Source: an uncultured Helicobacteraceae bacterium | Lineage (GTDB): Bacteria; Campylobacterota; Campylobacteria; Campylobacterales; UBA6016 | Direction of reading: 5' to 3' | DNA length: 35,123 nucleotides | NCBI GenBank assembly: GCA_937973585.1 | Contig: CALJKN010000116.1 | Coordinates: 1 to 35,123, forward strand | Shown: positions 1 to 8,666 of the stretch, one piece after another | How the letters are laid out: each line of letters opens with the position of its first letter | Position numbering within the stretch: the stretch's first letter is position 1 | Program-made: the position numbers and the translations under genes | The notes under the pieces: generated by a model | Told to the model about the DNA's origin: nothing | What the model saw: only the letters and a program-made list of their open reading frames with translations | Databases searched by the model: none

Positions 1-24
1 CTTAAACTACCGATAGGACGAAAA

Positions 25-516
25 ATGAGATATGAGTATGCCCCTTGGAGAACCGAGTATGTAGCGGGCGGCAAAAACGGCGGATGTGTCTTTTGCGATA
101 TATCTACAAATCCACAAAACGACACTGAAAATCAGGTGCTATATAGGGATGAGATATGTTTTGTCGTAATGAACAAATATCCGTACTCCCCGGGGCATTT
201 TATGATTATCCCGCATTTTCATACTAACGCTTTGGAGGAATTGCCACCGCATCACTGGGTTCATATTGCAACACTAGCCCAAAAAGGGGTAGCCGCCCTA
301 AAAGAGGCTTTTTCGTGCGGCGGAGTAAATATCGGGATGAATCTGGGTGAGGCGGCCGGAGCCGGAATAGCCGAGCATATACATCTACACCTACTCCCCA
401 GATGGCACAGAGATACAAACTTCATAACAACAATCGGGGAGAGCAGGGTCTACTCCGTGGACTTTGAAAATATTTATGAAAAAATAAAACAGGCTTTTTT
501 GGAAAAAATCAACTAG
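25..516 (+). CDS. HIT-family nucleotide hydrolase/phosphorylase
   Basis: This 163-residue protein belongs to the histidine triad superfamily, which cleaves or phosphorolyses nucleotide phosphoester or phosphoanhydride bonds (Ap4A-type or AMP-linked substrates) in the cytoplasm. The C-terminal half shows the catalytic triad HIHLHLLPRW near residues 118-127. The N-terminal half has a CVFC pair (about residues 21-24) and the usual NxYPYSPGHFMIIP segment of the Ap4A-phosphorylase-like branch. The start is supported by AGGA seven to ten bases upstream. It runs convergently with mtgA, 16 bp apart, with no clear terminator between them. The family is certain; the substrate is not. Confidence 0.9.
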   Translation: MRYEYAPWRTEYVAGGKNGGCVFCDISTNPQNDTENQVLYRDEICFVVMNKYPYSPGHFMIIPHFHTNALEELPPHHWVHIATLAQKGVAALKEAFSCGGVNIGMNLGEAAGAGIAEHIHLHLLPRWHRDTNFITTIGESRVYSVDFENIYEKIKQAFLEKIN

Positions 517-532
517 TCGCCCTTTTGAGATC

Positions 533-1372
533 CTACTGAATGCTCTGGTTTTGCTCCATCTTTGTCTCGTTAACTTCAGGCTCTGCCACTTGGGAGTCTG
601 ATTCGGATAGATTTTGCTCACTCTCCGTCTGTTTGGCCTCATTTGGTTGCGGTTTTACGACATCCTCATAAGCTTTGATTATTATCCCACGTTGAGTCAT
701 TATCCTATACAAAAGAGCTGATTTTTTTGCCACTCTTCCACTCTGCTCCGGTTGATACAAGATTGGATTCGGGAGGATTGCTGCCAGTTTTGCCGCTTCC
801 ATAGCACTTAGGGCTTTTGCGCTTTTACCGTAGTAGTGTCTGGCCGCCGCTTCGATACCGAATATTCCATCACCCCACTCGGCGCAGTTTAGATACAGCT
901 CCGCAATTCTCCTTTTACTTAGGACTTTGTTCATCCTGTAGGTCAAAATCGCCTCTTTGATTTTTCTAATCGGATTTTTGCTTGGGCTCAGATAGATGTT
1001 TTTTGCAAGTTGCTGGGATATAGTGCTCCCACCTGCAACAAATTTTCCGGCTTTGAGATTTTTTTCAAACGCTTGACGCATCTCGTCAACCTCAAAACCG
1101 TCATTTTTCCAAAACCCGTCGTCTTCGCTAATTAAAACAGCTTTTACCAGATATGGTGAGATGGATTTGAAGTCAACCCATTTTTGATTAATCTCCTTTT
1201 GTTTTCCCTCATCCGCCCATTGCTCTTTGCGATATTCCATAAAGGCGGTCGGAATCGGATTTTTGTTTACAAGCTCGGAGACATCCGGATATAGGGCGTA
1301 TCTACCTACATCCACAACCAAAAATAAGACTATAGCCAAAAGGGTATAGGCCGTATATTTTATATATTTCAT
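533..1372 (-). CDS. mtgA: Monofunctional peptidoglycan glycosyltransferase (GT51)
   Basis: This 279-residue membrane-anchored transglycosylase polymerises lipid II into glycan strands at the outer face of the inner membrane. A single N-terminal membrane segment (about residues 7-27) precedes a GT51 domain that holds the catalytic SEDDGF motif, GGSTISQQLAKN and the KRRIAELYLNCAEWG block. There is no transpeptidase domain. The position usually written as His in EDxxFxxHxGF reads Asn here (FWKNDGF). The last 40 residues are a Glu/Gln/Ser-rich tail not typical of the family. Its start overlaps the stop of the upstream polyferredoxin by 4 bp (ATGA), so it is the last gene of the molybdoenzyme operon and probably translationally coupled to it, although the functions look unrelated. 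Confidence 0.88.
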   Translation of the reverse strand: MKYIKYTAYTLLAIVLFLVVDVGRYALYPDVSELVNKNPIPTAFMEYRKEQWADEGKQKEINQKWVDFKSISPYLVKAVLISEDDGFWKNDGFEVDEMRQAFEKNLKAGKFVAGGSTISQQLAKNIYLSPSKNPIRKIKEAILTYRMNKVLSKRRIAELYLNCAEWGDGIFGIEAAARHYYGKSAKALSAMEAAKLAAILPNPILYQPEQSGRVAKKSALLYRIMTQRGIIIKAYEDVVKPQPNEAKQTESEQNLSESDSQVAEPEVNETKMEQNQSIQ

Positions 1373-2448
1373 TCTCCTCTAGCCTCCAGCTCCTCGGCAG
1401 TTAAAAACATATCTGAAAAATTTTTCTCATACCCGTCACAAATCGGGCAGATATCCTCTCCGTTTTTCGAGGCGAACGCCATATTACAAGATCTGCACGG
1501 CCTCATATCTAGCTCAATCGCCGTTTTGGCTTTATCAAATGCGAAAAGGCTCATATCCTTTTCAAAACCGTCCACAAAAGCCTTTGGGTCACATATATCG
1601 TTACATATAGAGCAGTCGGTACATTTACCGCTTTGAAAGTATATTTTTGAAAAATCGTTTGAATAAAAAAGGGCATTTGTCGGACAAAACTCAACGCACG
1701 ATTTGCAGTTTGAACAATCTTTTGTGATCTCTTTTGTAACGGCAAAACCGTAATTTCCGGCTACAAATCTGTTTTCCTCCTCTATTGCGTCTTTGATTGC
1801 ATTTTTTAGGAGTATCCTTTTTAGCGGGATCTTTGTTTTTGGTCTTTCGATCTCCCCTTCGTTTATCTCCTCGGCTATGTTTGCCGAGCGTTTAAAAATG
1901 GTCTTAAAAAAGTTTCTCCGTTCATCTTTTTTAACTGCAATAACGGAAGGAACTTTTTTTGGGGCAAACTCAGATAAAAAGTTTATACTCTCCAAAATAA
2001 ACATATCTATACAGGTTTTTAATTTGCCGTTCTTGTTCAGGTCGCAAGGTTCACAGCCGGATAAATCAAGCTCTATTTTTCTCTGGCTTTTTAGAGCAAG
2101 AGATATGATATGAGACTCATCAAAAACCGCCAGACAAGCACCTAGGTCTTTGCACGACATCTTCAGACTCTCACCGATAAGCTTTTGCTTTATCTCATTA
2201 TTCTCAAAAGCAATCTCTTTTGCGATATAAAAATTCGGCTCAAATTTTTGGCTCTCTATAGCCTCCGTAGGGCATACGCCGATACACCCATGACATAAGG
2301 TGCATGCCGATTCATCTATTTTTAGTTTTCTTCTGTCGGTATTTATCGCTCTCTCCGGACAAAGATCGACACAAATAGAACAGTTATTGTGGGCGTAGTC
2401 ATTTCTGAGGCATTTTAACTGATCTACGGAGAGTAAAAAATCAGACAT
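1369..2448 (-). CDS. Polyferredoxin with four Cys clusters, molybdoenzyme-associated
   Basis: This is a 359-residue cytoplasmic iron-sulfur protein with no signal peptide. Two ferredoxin-type motifs lie near the N-terminus (CSICVDLCP, CTLCHGCIGVCP) and two more in the second half (CSNCKSCVEFCP, CTDCSICNDIC). A C-terminal pair of CxxC motifs (CRSC, CPIC) resembles a zinc ribbon or rubredoxin knuckle. A Lys/Glu-rich linker without cysteines separates the halves. It overlaps the TorD-like gene by 8 bp and mtgA by 4 bp. NapF-like proteins act in maturation or electron supply of molybdoenzymes, and the linkage with a TorD chaperone suggests that role. The specific function is inferred, not seen. 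Confidence 0.8.
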   Translation of the reverse strand: MSDFLLSVDQLKCLRNDYAHNNCSICVDLCPERAINTDRRKLKIDESACTLCHGCIGVCPTEAIESQKFEPNFYIAKEIAFENNEIKQKLIGESLKMSCKDLGACLAVFDESHIISLALKSQRKIELDLSGCEPCDLNKNGKLKTCIDMFILESINFLSEFAPKKVPSVIAVKKDERRNFFKTIFKRSANIAEEINEGEIERPKTKIPLKRILLKNAIKDAIEEENRFVAGNYGFAVTKEITKDCSNCKSCVEFCPTNALFYSNDFSKIYFQSGKCTDCSICNDICDPKAFVDGFEKDMSLFAFDKAKTAIELDMRPCRSCNMAFASKNGEDICPICDGYEKNFSDMFLTAEELEARGE

Positions 2449-2995
2449 TTAAACCCTCGTAATCTGACAGTAAAAACTCGGTGGCAAAATCCAAAAAATC
2501 TTTATAAAACGGGGTTTCAACAAGGTTTTTCGCTCCCACGAAAAACGGAATCATCCATTTTAGAATGTGCTTTCGCATGAAATCTTTTTGGAGTTTCAGG
2601 TCACCCGACAAAACCAGATTTTGCATAAAGCCAAGCTCTATGGCTATGTGATCCGGAGTTAATAAATTGGTATTATTCAGGTTTATTTCAAAGCCGTTTT
2701 CTATATAAAAGTTCATTACCGGATTTTCAAGCCCTGTGGATATCTGATGCTTTGCATCGGTTACAGACGACTCAACCGGATGAGAGTTAACCAAAAAAGC
2801 ACTAGTGAAATCTATATTTAACTCTTCATCAAGCACATCTATATCATTCTCGTCAAAAAACCGCCTTGCGTTTTCTCCGATTAAATCTAAAAAGTTTGGG
2901 TTGTTTTTTATATCTGCTATGCTCTCTTTGGAGAGTTTATCGGAAAAAACGGTGGATAAAAAACCGTATACAAAAGCCCTTTGAGTATTGTCCAT
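2441..2995 (-). CDS. TorD/NarJ-like molybdoenzyme chaperone
   Basis: This 184-residue, all-helical acidic cytoplasmic protein has the layout of the TorD/DmsD/NarJ family: an N-terminal helical bundle, a central HxIStGLENP-like segment, the LxxDHIAxELGFM block (here LLTPDHIAIELGFM, about residues 113-126) and a C-terminal FLxxHIxxW-type stretch (RKHILKWMIPFF). These chaperones bind the Tat signal of the catalytic subunit and hold the apoenzyme until cofactor is inserted. The obvious client is the RR-bearing alpha subunit in the same operon. It is separated from the structural genes by a GC-rich hairpin and overlaps the next gene by 8 bp. Confidence 0.85.
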   Translation of the reverse strand: MDNTQRAFVYGFLSTVFSDKLSKESIADIKNNPNFLDLIGENARRFFDENDIDVLDEELNIDFTSAFLVNSHPVESSVTDAKHQISTGLENPVMNFYIENGFEINLNNTNLLTPDHIAIELGFMQNLVLSGDLKLQKDFMRKHILKWMIPFFVGAKNLVETPFYKDFLDFATEFLLSDYEGLNV

Positions 2996-3038
2996 TGGTA
3001 CGAAGCCTTATGAAGTAAAAGTTTGGATGTGTAATTAA

Positions 3039-3060
3039 CGGCCGCCAAAGAAGGCGGCCG
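3039..3060 (-). terminator. GC-rich hairpin between structural and accessory genes
   Basis: There is a perfect 8-bp stem (CGGCCGCC with GGCGGCCG) and a 6-base loop in the 107-bp gap between the small periplasmic protein gene and the torD-like gene. Read on the minus strand it is followed by TTAATTA, a poor U-tract. It may be a leaky terminator or an RNA-processing/stability element that lowers chaperone expression relative to the enzyme subunits. Confidence 0.55.
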
Positions 3061-3102
3061 ACTACCTTAGCGGTTAGCGTAGCAAAAACGGGCTTTTAAG
3101 TT

Positions 3103-3507
3103 TTATAAGCAACCCTTGAAGAATGATTTTGCCTCTGGAGGCGGAGCTTTATAGGCTCTCATTTTTATGACATTTCCCTTTTCAAGCGTCCCTATTACGG
3201 TAACATTATTTTTACCTATACCGCCGTCCACTTCACTTAGTGTTACACCTGCAGTGTCAAGTTTATACATGGCACCTTCCGAATGTACATAAAGGGCTAT
3301 AGGGCTATTGACCGTAGTATCTAGCCTGCAATCTTTGAAATACCCCTTGCTAATACACTCTTCCGTCGCCAAAACACCTTTTTTTTCAATTTCGCCAGCC
3401 ATCGGCTTGTCATCAACCGGCCCTTTTGCCGGAGCGGCCGCCGCAAATGCAGACGCAGTCAAAAAGCCAGCAAACAATGATGCAAAAACGAACTTTTTCA
3501 TTTTCAT
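3103..3507 (-). CDS. Small periplasmic Cys-containing protein of the molybdoenzyme operon
   Basis: I do not recognise this 134-residue protein. A clear Sec signal peptide (MKMKKFVFASLFAGFLTASAFA) would be cut before AAAPAKG. The mature chain has three cysteines: a pair 12 residues apart (ECISKGYFKDC, about residues 51-61) and one at the very C-terminus (KGCL). The rest looks like a small beta-rich domain (NNVTVIGTLEKGNVIKMRAY), reminiscent of OB-fold periplasmic proteins. Its start overlaps the cytochrome gene's stop by 4 bp (ATGA), so it is made together with the oxidoreductase. A role in electron transfer, haem or sulfur handling, or disulfide-stabilised assembly is possible but unproven. 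Confidence 0.75.
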   Translation of the reverse strand: MKMKKFVFASLFAGFLTASAFAAAAPAKGPVDDKPMAGEIEKKGVLATEECISKGYFKDCRLDTTVNSPIALYVHSEGAMYKLDTAGVTLSEVDGGIGKNNVTVIGTLEKGNVIKMRAYKAPPPEAKSFFKGCL

Positions 3508-4676
3508 TTTACCCCCGCTTTTAGAGTTTGTAGATACGCTACTATATCGTCAATTTCAGCAGGTTTTAGAGAGTCGAACGGAGGCATAGTAGATGTTCTA
3601 ACCCCTTTGTCGTCTGCAGAGTACCACGGTGTAGCCGGATGTGCATTTTTGTTGTATCCCGGAACCACTACGGCATTTGGAGCAATCATCGACTCTTTTA
3701 GATATGCCGCAGTTGAGTAGCCGCCTATATTTGAGAGATCCGGAGCCATATTTGCCATAGGTGCTTTTTGGTCACCCATAGTATGACAAGCGGCGCAGTT
3801 ATCGGCTGCCAGTTTTTTACCGTTTATCGCATTACCTTTTGACTTTTCGGTAATTTTTGCTATATCCGCTTTGGCTTTTGGAGAGTCTTTTAGTAGTACC
3901 GGTGTCCAGCTTGAGAGCCATTTATTGCCGTTTCTACCGTCTTTTGCACCGTCCCAAACAGCTATAGCCATCGGTGTTACGTCGCAAGCTTTTGAGTATT
4001 CGTCATTAAGCGGTTTTTTGAATACGGCAGTCCACTCGCCACCTTTGTAGCTCATAGACATCTCATACCCTTTGGCATCTTTGACCTCGGTCATAGATCT
4101 AAACCCTTCAGATACGAATACTTTATTATATTTTGCGCTCGCAAGAGCTTTTTGAGCCGCTTGTTTTTTTGCCAATTCATCGCCAAACATATTTAGGTTT
4201 TGCTTAACCTGTTGCATAGTTACGTCGGCTTTATCGCTTGTAGGATATACCGCCTCAACATTTTTTTGAAGCAATACCTCTACCGCTCTCCCCTCATTAC
4301 CCATGCCTATATAAGGCAGTTTATCCGCCTCCATGCAAGCAGACGGAAACTGTACCGCCACACCGTCACCGAAAAGTTTTGTACTTTTTAGGCTCTGCTT
4401 GGAGTTTGTCGCATCTTTGTATTTGACTACAACCAACATCTCTTTGTCGCTAAACACAGCTCCCGCTTTTGCCGAAAGAGCCTTTAGCCCTTTCATCTTT
4501 TCAGTTGCCTCTTTGTCGTTATTGCCGATAGTTGTTTGAGGATACAGCATTACATTCTCAAGTTTTACTTTCGATGCATCTAGCTTATCCGTTTTTACGG
4601 CAGTAATAAAATCGGCGGCGGCAAGGCTGACGCTCGCCATTGCCGTAAGCGTTAGTAACTTAACAGTTTTATTCAT
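3504..4676 (-). CDS. Gamma subunit: EbdC-like haem b domain fused to cytochrome c
   Basis: This is a 390-residue periplasmic protein with a Sec signal peptide (about residues 1-20). Residues about 40-265 match the ethylbenzene-dehydrogenase/selenate-reductase/DMS-dehydrogenase gamma fold, which binds one haem b through Met and Lys. Candidate ligands are the Met in PYIGMGNEG and the Lys in GNKWLSSW. Residues about 285-390 form a class I cytochrome c with CAACH and a distal Met in TSTMPPF. In characterised relatives the gamma subunit is haem b only and the cytochrome c is separate. Here one chain could carry electrons from the Fe-S beta subunit to soluble periplasmic carriers. Its ATG overlaps the beta-subunit stop (TAATG). 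Confidence 0.87.
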   Translation of the reverse strand: MNKTVKLLTLTAMASVSLAAADFITAVKTDKLDASKVKLENVMLYPQTTIGNNDKEATEKMKGLKALSAKAGAVFSDKEMLVVVKYKDATNSKQSLKSTKLFGDGVAVQFPSACMEADKLPYIGMGNEGRAVEVLLQKNVEAVYPTSDKADVTMQQVKQNLNMFGDELAKKQAAQKALASAKYNKVFVSEGFRSMTEVKDAKGYEMSMSYKGGEWTAVFKKPLNDEYSKACDVTPMAIAVWDGAKDGRNGNKWLSSWTPVLLKDSPKAKADIAKITEKSKGNAINGKKLAADNCAACHTMGDQKAPMANMAPDLSNIGGYSTAAYLKESMIAPNAVVVPGYNKNAHPATPWYSADDKGVRTSTMPPFDSLKPAEIDDIVAYLQTLKAGVK

Positions 4677-5761
4677 TAGTGCACCGCCTTGAATGATGTG
4701 AATTTACCCGCATCGTATCTGTGGTCTACAGGTTTTAGCGAATTTGTATGATGTGCATAGTACCCTGCGTCAAGCCTAAACATATCAGAGTGTTTATATG
4801 CGATTAGAAGATCAAGTAGCTCGGATTTACCCGTAGCTTTTCTGCTCTCCATCTCATCTTTTATTTTTTTGACAGCCGCATGAACCTCTTTGCCGAATAG
4901 TGCCTCTAGTTGTTCAGGTGGAACCCTGTCGCTACCCGGAATCGGCTTACCGTTTGCATCGAATTTTAGAGGTCCGGCAACCGGCGGCACATAGTAAACA
5001 TTTGCACCGGTATTTGCATCAGGTCTCAGAGGAAGGGCTACTTTGTATTTTTTGACAAGCTTGTATACTTGACCCTCTTCGTCATCTAAGAAGCCGACAA
5101 ATCTGATTCTACCGACACATTGTTGTGCACAAGAGGTCGGAAGACCTTTTTCGATCCTAGGGAAGCAGAATATACATTTTTCTGATTTTGATATTTTCGG
5201 ATTGAAATAGATTTTTTTGTAAGGGCATCCGGCTATACAAAATCTATATCCTTGACATCTCTCTTGGTCTACCAAAACTACACCGTCTTGACCCCTTTTG
5301 AATATCGCATCTCTAGGACAAGAGGCGAGACATCCGGGATTGTCGCAGTGATTGCAGATTCTAGGGATATAAAAGAAGTAGTTATCGGACGGAAAGTTTC
5401 CTGCGCCCTCATCTTCATCCCAGTTTGGTCCCCAGATAGGAGCTACGTTTGATTTAAACTCGGCACCCTTCGCTAGCTCATCATGGTTAAAATCCCATGG
5501 TGTGCCGTAGCCTGTTTCGATTTCCGGAATTACGCCCTCTTTTACATTTCCGTCGGCATCAAAGCCGCCGCCGGATGTCTGCCAGTTTTTTGGATAACCT
5601 GCACCAGGATACGTCTCAACGTTATTCCAGTACATATAATCTCTACCGTTTCTGTTTGTCCATTGCGTTTTGCAGGCGACGGTACAAGTCTGGCAGCCGA
5701 TGCATTTGTTTAGGTCCATGACCATTGCTAGCTGTCTTTTTGATGTTACGTTAGCTGACAT
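4676..5761 (-). CDS. NarH/SerB-like iron-sulfur beta subunit
   Basis: This 361-residue electron-transfer subunit carries four Cys clusters: CIGCQTCTVAC (residues 20-30), CNHCDNPGCLASCP, CQGYRFCIAGCP and CIFCFPRIEKGLPTSCAQQC. In the third, Tyr replaces the second Cys. That is the NarH/SerB/DdhB pattern (Trp or Tyr) expected to hold a [3Fe-4S] cluster beside three [4Fe-4S] clusters. It has no signal peptide, so it should be exported bound to the Tat-bearing alpha subunit. The start has a strong GGGGAGAG ribosome site. It follows alpha by 14 bp and touches the gamma gene. The type II DMSO-reductase family assignment is firm. Confidence 0.92.
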   Translation of the reverse strand: MSANVTSKRQLAMVMDLNKCIGCQTCTVACKTQWTNRNGRDYMYWNNVETYPGAGYPKNWQTSGGGFDADGNVKEGVIPEIETGYGTPWDFNHDELAKGAEFKSNVAPIWGPNWDEDEGAGNFPSDNYFFYIPRICNHCDNPGCLASCPRDAIFKRGQDGVVLVDQERCQGYRFCIAGCPYKKIYFNPKISKSEKCIFCFPRIEKGLPTSCAQQCVGRIRFVGFLDDEEGQVYKLVKKYKVALPLRPDANTGANVYYVPPVAGPLKFDANGKPIPGSDRVPPEQLEALFGKEVHAAVKKIKDEMESRKATGKSELLDLLIAYKHSDMFRLDAGYYAHHTNSLKPVDHRYDAGKFTSFKAVH

Positions 5762-5775
5762 ATACTACTCTCCCC

Positions 5776-8652
5776 TTAAGCTTTTTTAGCTTTTTCAATG
5801 TTTACGGCCGCATCGTATGCGTATTGGTTACCGTCCCAAAGACCGCCGAATTTCAGGTGACCCCAGTTATCGGCCATCTCAAGCAAGTTCAAAGATGGCG
5901 GCACGACATCGTTTGGTCCTCTCATCCCTTTAAACATATTTGGTTCCCAACCGTCCTCAATAACCAATGAATCCATCGGAGCCGAATGTGATACTTTTGC
6001 CATCGCAAAGAACTGACCTAGACTATTGTATATTCTTACATCGTCGCCGTCTTTAATCCCTTTGATTTTTGCAACTTTATCGTTTATTGCAATCCAAGGC
6101 TTACCTCTTTGGAGCCTCATCAAAAACTTAGAGTTTTTATAGTTGGCGTGAATAGACCATCTAGCATGAGGTGTTAACATTGTGAACGGGTATGTTTTAC
6201 TAACAGGGGCAATATTAGGTCTTGCCGTATTTACGGTAGCCCCTAGCTTAATCCACATATCGTGGTCTACATAGAACGTCTGTCTACCGCTAAGCGTATG
6301 GAATTTTTCAAACTTAAACATTTGATCTTCCCATGAGTTATACGGTCTGTCTGCATATAGAGGCGATGTCTGAGCCGCTTTTTCGTTTAGGACGAGGAAG
6401 CCGCCTGATTTTTTCATTTTCTCTATTGTGTATGGGCTATATTGGTCGCACTTGTCAAGAGCCGCCTCAATTGCAAGTTTATCGTTGCCTAGGTACGGCT
6501 CGAGATTACCCTCAGACTCTTCGTCGTGATTCGTAAACTCAAGGTGGAACTTATCAAGTTCTCTCACGCCGTCTCTTGTATATTTCGGGTCTTTTACTTT
6601 TTGAACCGGACCTTTGATCGCTATCTCTTGAAGCTTTTTGGATAGAAGCTCAAATATGCTCCACTCGTCTTTTGCCTCACCTACAGGCTTTAGATTTGCT
6701 ACCGGATGGGCTAGATTTGTAAATCTATGATATCCAGGGGAGCTTCTAAGGTCAAATACCTCGTAATGCGATTTTGCAGGGAGCAAAATATCGGCATAAA
6801 CCGCAGTTTCGCTCATTCTGTAGTCCACATAGGCAAAGAATTTTGTCATTTTCAAAAACTCTTCTCTATATGCAGTCCCTTTTGTCCTTCTAAACTTAGA
6901 ATCCGCAACAAGAAGTGCAACTTCCGGTATCCAGAACGGTTTTGCTTTTTTCCCTTTCGGGTCTGCCGCATAGGCTTTACCGTCTTTAATCATTTGGTCG
7001 ATAATTGCTTTGTACTCTTTTTTATCGATACCTTGCCCTCTTTTTACGTCGGAGTCGGAGAAGTACTTGTCAAAGTCTTTCATACCGTTACCCATCATGA
7101 ATTCGCCAAAGAATCCGGAGCCGAATCTTGCTTGATATTTTCCTGCATGACCCGATAGTGTCTCTAGACCTGAGAGCTGGAATTCATTTTCCGTATTTAG
7201 ACCGCCCCTAGGGCCGTATCTACCTGTTAAACCGCATATCGAAGCGATATTCCAGATATTCAAAATACCGTTGAAGTATTTATTTAGCGAGAATCCGGTA
7301 GTTATCTCAACTACTTTTTCTTTTGCTATATCTCTTGCCAACTCCTCAACTATAGAAGGGTGTACCCCTGTTATCTTTTGAGTGCTCTCGGCAGAGAACT
7401 TAGCCGCTTCAACCTTTAAAAGCTCAAATACGGTTGTAACTTTTACCGTTTTCCCGTCTTGAAGTTTAACATCCCAAGCCCCTTCTATTGCAGGGTCTAT
7501 ATCGTAGCCTTTGTCTTTCAGCCTTAGCGTAGACAAATCGCTACCGTGGCTTCCCGGCATAAGGGCTATTGAGTTTGTTTTCGAGTTCCAAGTATAAAAC
7601 TCTTCCTCAAACTTATGGTGTTGTTTGTCGTCTTTTGCGTGCTCGATATCGCTTCTTCTAAGAAGTTTTTTATTATCTAGTCTTACCAAAAACGGCAGGT
7701 CGGTATATGTTTTGACTGCTTGCGGCATATATAGTTTTTTGTTTATCAACTCGTTTATTATGCTCATCGCAAGGTAGTTATCCGTACCAGGCTTGATAGG
7801 TACCCACAGGTGCGCCCTTGAAGCAGAGGCATTGTATTCAGGGGTAATAACTACGATTTTTGCACCGTTATATTTACCTTCCCATACAAAGTGAGCATCA
7901 GGGATTCTAGTTGCAGACGGGTTGGCACCCCACATAATAGCCACGTTGACACTATACATAAAGTCATACGTACAGCCCATATTACCCTCGCCGTAAGCTA
8001 CGGCCGCACCGGAGAACATATCGCCAAGATATGAAGCGGGATAGATTCTAACCGCCCCTAGCTGAGTAGAGAATCTAAGTGGGCCGCCCCTTCTACCCTC
8101 CGTTAGCAAGCCTGTGCCGGCGTGAACCGTTATACTGCCCGGCCCTTTTTTCGGGTCTATCATGTTGTCGTATAGTTTTTGAGCTATCTCTTGAGTCGCC
8201 TCATCCCAACTGATTCTTTTCCATTTCCCTTCGCCTCTTTTGCCTACTCTTTTCATCGGGTAAAGAATTCTGTCTTTTTCATACATTACCTGAGAGTGCT
8301 CAACACCTTTGTTGCACCCTCTAGGGTTGAAGTCTGGAATTTTTGGGTTTATCTGAGGATATCTGGCAGATTGGTTCTCTCTCGTTACAACACCGTTATT
8401 CGCCCAGATTTCCCACGCACAGTTACCCTGACAGTTTACACAGTGATAAGCAAAACCGTGCTCCTCTTTTTTGCCGTATGTAAAGTTAAATTCGTTTCTA
8501 TACAAATTTTCGGTCATACTAGCATTCGGATATGCCTCTTTAGCGTTCTCCACCCTCATAACATCTGTTTTTGCAAACAAAGCGCCTTGACCGGCTACCA
8601 ATGTTGCGGTTAGACCCGATGCTTTTAAAAAATCTCTTCTTGTCTTTACCAT
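5776..8652 (-). CDS. Type II DMSO-reductase-family molybdopterin catalytic subunit
   Basis: This roughly 958-residue periplasmic alpha subunit starts with a Tat signal (KTRRDFLKASG). I place the start at 8652, where GGAG precedes ATG by nine bases; an in-frame ATG at 8670 overlaps the rhodanese stop but lacks a ribosome site. The N-terminal Fe-S binding pattern HxxxCxxxC (HCVNCQGNC) with the downstream RGCNKG Cys is the NarG/SerA/PcrA/EbdA type. YLGDMFSG supplies a plausible Asp ligand to Mo, and WGANPSATRIPDAHF is the family's second cofactor-binding block. Known members reduce nitrate, selenate or (per)chlorate, or oxidise ethylbenzene or dimethyl sulfide. Periplasmic export excludes ordinary NarG. 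Substrate unknown; the upstream rhodanese hints at S or Se compounds. Confidence 0.92.
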   Translation of the reverse strand: MVKTRRDFLKASGLTATLVAGQGALFAKTDVMRVENAKEAYPNASMTENLYRNEFNFTYGKKEEHGFAYHCVNCQGNCAWEIWANNGVVTRENQSARYPQINPKIPDFNPRGCNKGVEHSQVMYEKDRILYPMKRVGKRGEGKWKRISWDEATQEIAQKLYDNMIDPKKGPGSITVHAGTGLLTEGRRGGPLRFSTQLGAVRIYPASYLGDMFSGAAVAYGEGNMGCTYDFMYSVNVAIMWGANPSATRIPDAHFVWEGKYNGAKIVVITPEYNASASRAHLWVPIKPGTDNYLAMSIINELINKKLYMPQAVKTYTDLPFLVRLDNKKLLRRSDIEHAKDDKQHHKFEEEFYTWNSKTNSIALMPGSHGSDLSTLRLKDKGYDIDPAIEGAWDVKLQDGKTVKVTTVFELLKVEAAKFSAESTQKITGVHPSIVEELARDIAKEKVVEITTGFSLNKYFNGILNIWNIASICGLTGRYGPRGGLNTENEFQLSGLETLSGHAGKYQARFGSGFFGEFMMGNGMKDFDKYFSDSDVKRGQGIDKKEYKAIIDQMIKDGKAYAADPKGKKAKPFWIPEVALLVADSKFRRTKGTAYREEFLKMTKFFAYVDYRMSETAVYADILLPAKSHYEVFDLRSSPGYHRFTNLAHPVANLKPVGEAKDEWSIFELLSKKLQEIAIKGPVQKVKDPKYTRDGVRELDKFHLEFTNHDEESEGNLEPYLGNDKLAIEAALDKCDQYSPYTIEKMKKSGGFLVLNEKAAQTSPLYADRPYNSWEDQMFKFEKFHTLSGRQTFYVDHDMWIKLGATVNTARPNIAPVSKTYPFTMLTPHARWSIHANYKNSKFLMRLQRGKPWIAINDKVAKIKGIKDGDDVRIYNSLGQFFAMAKVSHSAPMDSLVIEDGWEPNMFKGMRGPNDVVPPSLNLLEMADNWGHLKFGGLWDGNQYAYDAAVNIEKAKKA

Positions 8653-8666
8653 TTTTATCTTCTCCA

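Noticed and set aside
8179..8613. Long ORF on the plus strand opposite the molybdoenzyme gene
   Set aside because: It lies wholly inside a well-supported gene on the other strand and has no family features.
5776..8652. Calling the molybdoenzyme a respiratory nitrate reductase (narG)
   Set aside because: The Fe-S motifs are NarG-like, but the subunit has a full Tat signal and an EbdC/cytochrome c gamma subunit instead of NarI. Other type II substrates are equally possible.
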